Positions 10,631 through 20,000 of a DNA stretch of 26,578 nt are shown here, one piece after another. Under the pieces are notes generated by a model. The model did no database searches, was not told the origin of the DNA, and worked only from the letters and a program-made list of their open reading frames with translations. Location: positions 244,162 to 270,739 of the forward strand of contig NW_019775426.1 of NCBI RefSeq assembly GCF_001039355.2, given 5' to 3'. Source of the stretch: Lingula anatina. Taxonomy: Eukaryota; Brachiopoda; Lingulata; Lingulida; Lingulidae. The number at the start of each line of letters is the position of its first letter. The stretch's first letter is position 1. The position numbers and the translations under genes are program-made.

Positions 10631-11373
10631 TAGAAAACTTATCGTAAAACCGAATGGTGAAGCTCGGTAAACGCATAATTCATTCGTAACTGTCTGTACG
10701 AGTAACACCTAACCATAAGAATCTTAATGTGTCAATTAGTCGATATCAACTTACAATTTAGGAGTCCGCCATTTTGACTCGCTTCGATTCGTAGAACCAG
10801 GGGGTGGAAACGCGCTACTTATATGATTAAGACGAGCCTGGCCGTCAGTTCCGGATATTGTTTTGTGACCTTGAGGAGCAATTAGGTTTGGTCGTTGCGG
10901 CACGCATGAACAGTGGTTGAACTACCACACCTTGGTCTTTTGTTTTTGACAACTGTTCACTCGTCATCGAGGCGCTTGTTCAAGACTACAGGCTGATATC
11001 TACTAGTACAACCAGTGGCTTCATTAGTAACGTTCCCACAATACTTAGTTTTCTGTCTGTGCGTACATACCCTGAAAAAAGCCAGCCTCGCTGACGAGAA
11101 CAATGGACGTTTCTCACCCCTCTCTAGGATTACCCCTGGTAGAACGTACAGAAACTGACCATTTTATCAGAAGTTATAACTAATCGGGTCGTTTTCTTTG
11201 TTTCCTAAGCAAAGTTTATCGTTAAAGAAATAGAAAAGTACTTAGCTGTACCTATTACCAAGGGTGTTGACAGGAAACAAATACATATGAACCAGCGAAA
11301 CTCGTGCTACTCATGTTATTCGTGCTGTAGCTAATAAGCGCCGTGTGACGACGTAAAGCTCGTGAAAGAGCGT
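10631..11373. other. Unique core of second R1-R2 unit, possible promoter-like DNA
   Basis: 743 bp with no long open frame and no similarity to the 98-bp core of the first unit (10007-10104). It is richer in CpG than the flanks. It has a YY1-like GCCATTTTG near 10768, an ETS-like TTCCGGA near 10851, and TGACCTTGA at 10865-10873, the complement of a TCAAGGTCA nuclear-receptor half-site. It could be transposon interior or a promoter; neither is proven. Confidence 0.5.
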
Positions 11374-11685
11374 AAAGTGAATAAGCGAAGGTAGTAACTT
11401 ACCCTTGATCGGTATTGATGTTATTTGGTGTTGACTTCTACTTACGCGCTTGTCTTATTTGTCCGTGCGGCTGAGCTGTAAGCCAAAGAGTGTCTTCAGG
11501 AATGTGCACAAGATGCGTGGTCTCTGTCTTCCTCTGCACGTGATTCAAACCCGCGGGGCGATTGGCTAATAGTGCCATAAGGTTAAGTGGAAGACGTAAT
11601 GTTATTTACAGAGGCAGCTGTAGGAAGCGACTCGGGTAAAATCTTAGCTTGATAAATTAGATTATGGGCATGCAATAATCTTTAT
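11374..11685 (+). repeat. Direct repeat R2, copy 2 (right end of second unit)
   Basis: Second copy of the 312-bp block, offset by 1269 bp, with 307/312 positions identical. Just after it the sequence becomes AT-rich and unlike the DNA that follows R2 copy 1. Confidence 0.95.
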
Positions 11686-11989
11686 AAAGATTTGTCTTAT
11701 TGGAAGAATGTTTACAGTACACTGACATTAAGTGACTGACTATGGAGATTACCACCATGTGTCTGTGAAATAAATAATGACCATCATTAATTGTATTCAT
11801 GGAACTTTCTTTGAAATTATAAAGAATTAATCTTTATCATGGTCATTTAAAAACAGTTTTGTCTAAAACTGTCAATGTTCAGCTGGATTTTTTCATATGG
11901 AGAAGTCGGTCTTATGAGATAGGCAACTTTCTATTGTGACTTTAAGAAACCCTTGGTTGATGATGAATGTTTATCGTGTTTTGTGTTTT

Positions 11990-12025
11990 GTGTGTGTGTG
12001 TGTGTGTCTGTGTGTGTGTGTGTGT

Positions 12026-12102
<77 letters not shown>

Positions 12103-12127
12103 NNNNNNNNNNNNNNNNNNNTGTGTG
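11990..12127. repeat. Long (TG)n microsatellite containing an assembly gap
   Basis: A TG array with a few TC interruptions, broken by 19 N at 12103-12121 and continuing as TGTGTG afterwards. The true length is unknown, and the frames reading through it are artefacts. Confidence 0.95.
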
Positions 12128-14424
12128 CACACTCATATACATGCTTGTCTGTGTATTGAAGGGGTTAATGGAGGTGGGGGTAGGACATTTCGGGCAGAAC
12201 TGGGGTTTGTGTCTGATTTTTCTATTCAGAATCAGTAAGAGGTTTTCACAGGATTTGAGGTACATTGAGGCCAAAGTGTGAATGATCAATTTGGGAGGGG
12301 GGGGGGGCATAGTTTTAGGTCATGTTGCAGTGTAGTTTTATTTAAGTGGGATGCATCATACAAACTGGGAACATCAAGCTGCTTTCTTGGTAATTTGCTG
12401 GGCTGTCTTGACTAACCAACCAGTCATTTCCATAAAAAAAAAAAAAAAAAAAAAATTGTACAAGCTGTCCATCTTTCTTTGGCAATGTAGGCCATTTTTT
12501 GAGGCCACTGATCATCCAATGGATGACTGTGACTCTCTGGAGAAAGCCTTGGGTCTCCCTGAAATCTGTACATGTAGAAAATCACCAATTAGCCAAATTT
12601 GTTTTTCTATTTGAAATACAACACCAGGCAACCAAACTAAAAATACATAAGCCCCAGATTATCAGACATCCCAGCATTACCTAACATAACATATTTGTAC
12701 CACTGCAATGTTCACATGTGCCGTGCATGACAACAGTACGGCTGCACTCACACATGTAGTAAACAGCTTTGTGCTTGAACTTTGATATGTGGAAAGATAA
12801 CGGCAGGAGGTGCGTGTTCCAACAGCTGATCCGTTAGTCAGACACTGGTTATAGGCGGACCTTTTTGTCAGAGATAACAGCACTGAGGGTGCGACCTTTT
12901 GTGTATTATTATATGTAGTATTTATATAACTGTGAGACCAATGGTGTGTTTATTATAGCCATTTGAACAGTCTAGATGTCAAAGCGTGACAGTGGCACAA
13001 CACATGTAACCTGTGACTTCATTTCACAGACATAACCAGACAGGTGTGCCATGTGGTGTTTACTGAGGTTATGTCACGGCATAAAAACCCAGTCAGGTGG
13101 AGCCACAGTATTGATGGGATCATAACTAGTTGATGTAGAATTAGGAGCCACTTGCAGGGTAAACACACATGAGTTTCTCACCTGAGGTCAAAAACCTGTG
13201 CCAGTGCAAGTATGACTTGACTGAGAGAACTTATTTGGGGGTCAGTATATATAGAATTACAAGGTGTGCAAGCGGTTTAAGTTGAGCATTGGTTAAGCCT
13301 CCCACCCCTTCCTTTGATCTGAGTTAGAAATTTGTGTTTAATTCTTGTCTGTTATTGTACAGACATTTTAATGATGAGAAAATATCCATCCTTCCACTTT
13401 TTATGCCCCCCCCCCCTCCTCCAACCTTTCATGCCTTAGCAACATAGGAACAACCCTTAGGCTTCCTACTTTCTTTCAACACATACTTGGTTAAGTTATC
13501 CTGGTAGAGATAAAGTTCTCACCAATTGACCAATGCTGGGGAATATTTGCTGCTGTACTGGTGGTTTGGTGAATTTGTAAAGGAGAAAAGGAACAGGAGG
13601 AGGGGTTGGGCTGTAATGAATAAAAAAATTGGCTTACTTGGCTCAACAGACATAAAACAGTAGACAAAGACTATGATATGGATGATACAAGGATAGAAAA
13701 GTTTTTGTCTTGTTTCCATGGTTATACTGCATATTTAATGGAGGGTAATGGAAAAACCTATCAATATTGGGGGGAGGGGGGGGGGGGCATGTCTCTCCTG
13801 TGTAACACAGTTCTGTGACAAGTGCTTGGACAGATTTGCCCAGCAAGTATGCTCAATAATTTATTATGCAGTGTGTGTGTGTATGTGTGTGTGTGACGTG
13901 TGTGTGTGTGTGAGAGAGAGAGAGTGTGTGTGAGTGTGTGCATGCATGCAAGCATGTACGTGTGGCCCATTTGGCAAGTAGTGAGTGATTTTCTTCTTGA
14001 CCCTGTATATAACAGCGGAGCAGTGTTCTTCAGATGCCGAAGAGACACTCAGGCAGTTTGCTTTGGTTAAAAAAAGTGAAATTGAGGGTATTAGAACTCC
14101 ATCTGGTCATTGACTCGTGGTGAATCTCGCGTATCCCACGGTGTGCGAGATATGTCAGGTCTGGATCATTTGTTCGTTTTAGCCGTTTGGGGCATAAAAA
14201 TGTATTAAACAAGAGTAGACCAAGCATGTATTGACCATGCATCAGTCACTCCATGCCGGGGTGATTCAGAGCTCTTCATTGACATATGACAGATGGAAAA
14301 GATGAAGGGCACCACTCTACTGATAATGCAGTTAATTGCAGCTTATATAAAGGGTAATAGTCCTAGAGATTGGACATTATTCAGAGGTATGGGATAATAA
14401 CAAAGAAGGGGATATTTGGAAGGG

Positions 14425-14426
14425 TT

Positions 14427-14473
<47 letters not shown>

Positions 14474-14475
14474 TT
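14425..14475. repeat. (TTTA)n microsatellite
   Basis: A tetranucleotide run of about 51 bp. A similar run lies at 16061-16094. Confidence 0.95.
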
Positions 14476-15162
14476 GGCAATATTAATGATGATTATGCTT
14501 GACATTGAGAGATGAAGACAAAGTTTTGAAAATGTGATCGAAGTCTATTTCTCTACTCATTTATATATCTGCAGGTGTGTGTAATAGTTCTTTATTTCAA
14601 ATACTAGGATATTATGTTCTAGAGAATGGACAGTTCAGAGATGACAGTTCAAAGATATATAGTTGTCAGAATTTGGTATTATAGTGAACGTTCTATCTAT
14701 GCCTTTTGGAAAGAATTATATGCTGTATCTTTTTCTGACTTTTCATGTCTTATATTTGGTCATTTCAACAGTGCAAATGCAGTGTGCTATGGTTAACTTT
14801 TTATAACCACCCCCACCCACTCTTCTTCTGTCCCTTACTTCATTTTATTAGCTATCTGCTAAAATGTATTTATGAATGAATGGGTAAAACAGTATTTTTA
14901 ATCAGAGGTAAAGAGTTTCCTAGATTTAAAGTAGGTTATTTTTTTCCTTTAGTTAATTGCACTGTGGTACATTAGGTCTCTAAACTACATTTAAGTGGTT
15001 TTTATATATGGTATGAATGTATATATCAGATTCAAGTTTGCTCATTTTCTGCTTTTGCAGGCAGTTAAATTGATTCTTGGAATCGTAACATGTAACCAAC
15101 TGGTATGCTAACATTAAGAGAACTCCATGTTGCAGGCAGCTGAAGTTGCACCCAAGAGAGAC

Positions 15163-15172
15163 ATGAACACAG
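15163..15172 (+). CDS. Receptor coding exon 1 (start codon)
   Basis: ATG AAC ACA G, then donor GTGAGG. The phase fits the next exon (G+AT gives Asp). The start has a G at -3. The exon may begin at 15136 (weak acceptor gttgcag) or 15061 (strong acceptor tctgcttttgcag). With the latter, an in-frame ATG at 15127 adds 12 residues, with a TAA in frame upstream at 15115. Confidence 0.65.
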
Positions 15173-16061
15173 GTGAGGCTTTCTTCACTTTTCTCTTACT
15201 TTTTTTTTTTCACAAAATGGCTTTTTTTTTGCTAGTCAAAGAAGCATTGCTTTGGATAAATTATGTATATTAATGTACAATATCTGTTTAAGTCATGAGT
15301 CAGTCCATGCTTGCTGTTGTTGTTGGCTATGCTGTCGCTGTCCATGTTTATGAATACCTTCAAAATAGAAATTATTTTATTTTATATTTGAACTCACTGG
15401 GGTCAATTTTAGGGTTAGTAGGAAGATCAAGTGTAAAGGTCAATCAGGTCCAATTAATTGTGGGAATTCTCTCTTTATTGTGACTTAAAGCATTTTTTCT
15501 TTTCTTCATTTTCTCTGTTTTCTCTTGCTGTTTTTTTTTCCCTTTCTGTTGAGTTCTGAAAGAACCTTTGCCTTTTCTGAGCAAGAATAGATAGTGCGAT
15601 TTGGGTTTATTGAAGATTTTATGTTTTTTTATAACAAAAATGCCATATTAATTAATAAACTTATAATAGATATTCCACGAGGTAGTAAAATGTATGTGGT
15701 GTAAACAAGTGCAAAGCACAAGTGGTTGTCACTCTGATTTCTGGCGAGTGTTGTATGTCACTGGTACTACTTCTGATGTGGAGAACAAACAACCTCAAGT
15801 TGGTGTGATGTAACTCACGTTCATACGAGGCGGGATGTTTTTGTTCTTTACATGTGTCATGTAATACATGAAAAAATGTTACATGAGAGGAGGTTGACTC
15901 TTTTCTGTGCTTGTATCTTTCTATTTGCTTGATTCATTTATGGCTTAGGGATGGTTGGGTCATCAGGTAAGAGTTTTTTACAAGTGGTTACCCTGGCCTC
16001 TTGATAAAGTCTTGACATTAAAGAAAGGTGTGGAATCTTAGTGTCTGCTTAGGGTCTAACT

Positions 16062-16092
<31 letters not shown>

Positions 16093-17010
16093 TTAAACAC
16101 TTTACAAAAGTGGCATAAGTTGATATAATGGAAACTGATGTCAGCCTAGGCTCATAAAATATAAATATTTAACTTCATCTTGCGAAAATATTTCATCGTT
16201 TTTCAATAAGTTCATCAGTATCCTTGGCTAAAAAGAAAAAAAATGAAAGAAAAATTAACTTGATCTCTTGCCAAGGACCAATCAACAAGTTTTAGACATT
16301 CATCAGTCCAAGTAGCTTAGTATTTAAAGTGTTTCTTAAACTAGCATGACTTTTGTACATACACTGTAATTTCCACTGACAAAAACATTCAAAAGGTGCA
16401 AATTGATTTAAATGTACCTCACAGGCTGTTTCATATAAATTCCCTTACCAATTTTGTTTTTTTTTTTTTTTTTTTTGGTTCTGCTGGAAATTGTCGTGAC
16501 TTACTGATTAACATTTAGACACATAGGCACAGTGATAAACATGTAGGGATTACTTATTTGCTGCAGTTATTGTGATATTTCTGTAGTTCATGGTCATGCT
16601 GACACCAGTGTCTCTTAGTTACTGCAATTTATATGACAGAATGAAAAATTGATTGATTAATAGAAATATACGGCTGTCATGCAGGTGGATTTAAGCTGAG
16701 GTCTGATTTCAAAAAGAAAAGAAAAGAAAAAATTACTGCAGTCTTCATAGTTGTGCGTAGATTCCTTCTTATTTCGCCCACAGCTTTTGATGTTTTATTG
16801 ATTAATGTCTTGTGCAAAGCCTTGGTGATGTTATAAATAAACCACCATGAAATTTTTCTTCCAGATTTTAAATCTTCGTTGGTGAAAGTGGAAAGCAAGA
16901 TGGAACACAAAGGAAGTGGTTCCGTGTGTAAAGTGTGCGGGGACGAGGCCTCAGGGTTCCATTATGGAGTGGACTCTTGCGAGGGTTGCAAGGTGAGAAT
17001 CCATACAGGA

Positions 17011-17080
<70 letters not shown>

Positions 17081-20000
17081 TGTGTGTGTGTGCGCGCATG
17101 TGTGTTTGTTTGTGTGTGCATTTGTGTGTATGCTTGTTCTTAAGAGTTCTTTGGAGAATCTGCTTTATAACTGAAAAAAATAGTTGTACTTTTGCTGAAA
17201 AGATACCACTACAGTGTATGCCTGCTGATCTGTGTGTGTGTGTGTGTGTGTTTGTGTGCGCGCGCGCGCATGTGTGTTTGGTTGTGTGTGCATTTGTGTG
17301 TATACTCTTTCTTTAGAGTTCTTCGGAGAATCTGCTTTATAGCTGAAAAAAAAATAGTTGTACTTTAGCTGAAAAGATACCACTACAGTGTATGCCTGCT
17401 GATCTGTGTGTGTGTGTGTCTGTGGGTGTGGGTGTGGGTGTGTGGGTGCATGCATGGATGCACATTTGTGTGTTCATGAGAGTTCTTCAGAGTTTCTGCT
17501 TCATAACTTAAATACTTTCGCTGTGTAGATGCCTTCTGGTCTGTTGTTTGTGTATGTGTGTGTGCATGTTCTTGTTAATCGCTTCTGAGCTGGTAACAAG
17601 TCGTTGATGATCTCGTCCACATATTGGTCATGGGTGTTCATACAGCATCCCGTCGGGTGATAATTCGTATACTTGTCTAATGCTTACATTGTATGTTTAC
17701 ATATTTTCTTTCAGGGTTTTTTCCGCCGTTGTATAACCCAGGGGATGAACCACAAGTGTAACAATGAGGAGAAGTGTGACATCACCCCATTCAGTAGAAA
17801 CAGCTGCCAGTACTGCAGGCTGAAGAAATGTTTTGCCGTGGGGATGTCACGTGAAGGTGAATACGTAATGGCACATACAAGCGCCAGTTTGTGTGTGGGT
17901 GTGTGTGTCACGCAGGGGTGGACAGAAGCTGTCTTCTGGGTCTTCCAGAATTTCTTAAGTTTGAATTTCTAATTTTTTCTGTCAGAAGACGGTCAAAAAT
18001 AGAAGATGGATCATCGAAGATAATTTGGAAGACTGTCAGAGAATATGTTTGGTGCTGCCCCTATGTGTTTGTGTGTTGGGCGTGGGTGGGAAGGGGGGGG
18101 GGGGAATAAAGACTGATTCAGTTCATTACAAAGTTTATGTCATTTCTGTCTTTCATCTTTGTATGTTTTGAGTTTGGCCAAAGTTGTCACCAGGTTTAGT
18201 AGAGCTCTTCAGCAGATTTCCCTCATAAATTGTACAGAACTACTCATGTTCCACAAACACTACATAATCAGACGTGGGCGTTATCAAAGGCAGCTTATTT
18301 AGATCTCTTTCATGTATAATCTAGCTATCATCTCTCTTGTACCTTAATTTGTATTTCACACATGAGTAATGGATAGGCTCATTCCATACAATGTATTGGG
18401 GATTTTTGTTCTTTGGTGAAAAAACGTTTTACGATAAGTTAACAAGTAACTCACATGTTTGCTGCCTGAGTTACACTCGCATGTTGTAAGCTTCCGCCCT
18501 TGTAGATCATGAAAATCTCTTAAAGAAAAAAACTAGCAGGAAATCCTAGATGGATGTTGCTTGTAGGTTATTATTGATTGAATGGCTTCAGGCTATCCAG
18601 TCATTGATTGGTAGCAACGAAACCTGAGTCTTTTCTTTACTGACACACGTGTGTCAACAACTTAATTTCTTTTAAGATGTCAGTGGATTTGATAGAGCAG
18701 ACAAAATTAAAAAATTGACCTAGAAAATAGTTTTGGGTGCTTTTATTTTCAGGAAAAGAATGCAAATCAGCCATCTTCAAAAACTGTTTGGATGGATTAA
18801 TTTACACCAATGATTTTTTATCTTGATAAATCAGGAGTATTGCAGTAATTGTCTGATTTTATTAACAGGTGAAAAGCAATATGTGATTAAAAAAGAAAAT
18901 GCTTAATGAAAAGGAAATAAAAACAAAAGGTTGTTCGTACATTGACTGTAGTGATCCAGCAATTGATGGTTAAATATGAATTTTAAAGATGTCCTAGATT
19001 TCAGTTGTTTTCTGCTCCGTAAAAAAAAAAGACAGAAAACAAAACAAAAAACAATTACATTGTCTTTTACCTTTCAGCATCAAGACTTGGACGACGGCCA
19101 AAACGCCTGAAAGGTGAAGGTGACCTCTCATCTCGTCCTCATCCCTCCACACAGCCCATTGCCCCTTACCCTCCTCTAAGCCCATTTCAAGTCAGCCACC
19201 TCAGCATGGCTGAACTTCAGCGACTCATCCAGGTGAAGAACGGAAACAAAATCCCCGAATTTTTACAGAACTACATCTTGGGGAGCCCATCAAAGGACAG
19301 CCCCAGTGCAAATGGATTGGCGGCAGTGGGCGGGGCAGCTAATAGTGACAGGAGTTTGACCAATCAGATTGAGGCTGGCACCCAGTTGACCAGTCAGAAT
19401 AAGACTGTGATTCAGGCAACCAGCGAAGCTGGTTGTGGGACTGGAACTAACAACAGCTCACCTGGCCATGTGCCTCCAGAGCCGTTCCCAAGTGGTGCCC
19501 CAGCTAACGGGGCAAATAACATCAAAATGGAACAGCAGGGCATGCCACCTAGCTGTAATGGTTCAAACAGCACAAACTTAAACACAAACTTTCAGATGCT
19601 GACTGACCCGTCTCCGGGGCACATGACCCCTGGGTTCCCTTTTTCTGACAGCAATCAAGAAGAGAGGGACGAAGAGGAGCTGAATAGAATTATGATACAA
19701 AATATCGTAGAGGCCTCCAAGCAGCCAATCACTAAAGAACGCCAGCAGCTGATTCACCAGGTGACGGATGTGATCATCGAGGCCCATTGCGACACCTGTG
19801 GCTACCTGGTGGCCAAAGTCCAGGAGACGTGGGAGAGATTGGGCAGTGCTATGCCCAGCATGGCCATGATGGTGAGTGAGATTGACCTGGAATGGGATGA
19901 CCCCCCTGTTGTACATATCTTGATTTATCTAGTCATTGTTTCATTCGGTACAGAATGAAAAATGGAGTCTCATACGGGGGACACTTATGCACTGTAGGTG

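Larger units (their letters stand above)
11686..15060. other. Upstream flank of receptor gene, repeats only
   Basis: AT-rich DNA with microsatellites and no supported exon. It holds the long TG array with an assembly gap, poly-A at 12434-12455, a TG/GA mixed repeat near 13870-13940, and (TTTA)n at 14425-14475. Untranslated first exons and the promoter of the receptor gene could lie here or in the R1-R2 array, but cannot be located from sequence alone. Confidence 0.5.

Noticed and set aside
11936-12310. Several open frames on both strands across the TG array
   Set aside because: They are dinucleotide translations running through N bases.
14030-14110. Possible IRS terminal exon after gtgttcttcag
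   Set aside because: It gives about 26 codons before a stop, but the acceptor is weak and the peptide has no IRS-like motif.
17090-17560. CRISPR-like spaced repeats
   Set aside because: The units are long, diverging and TG-rich in an animal intron, so this is a minisatellite.
19578-19916. A 112-codon minus-strand open frame
   Set aside because: It is antisense to receptor exon 4, which is clearly coding on the plus strand.
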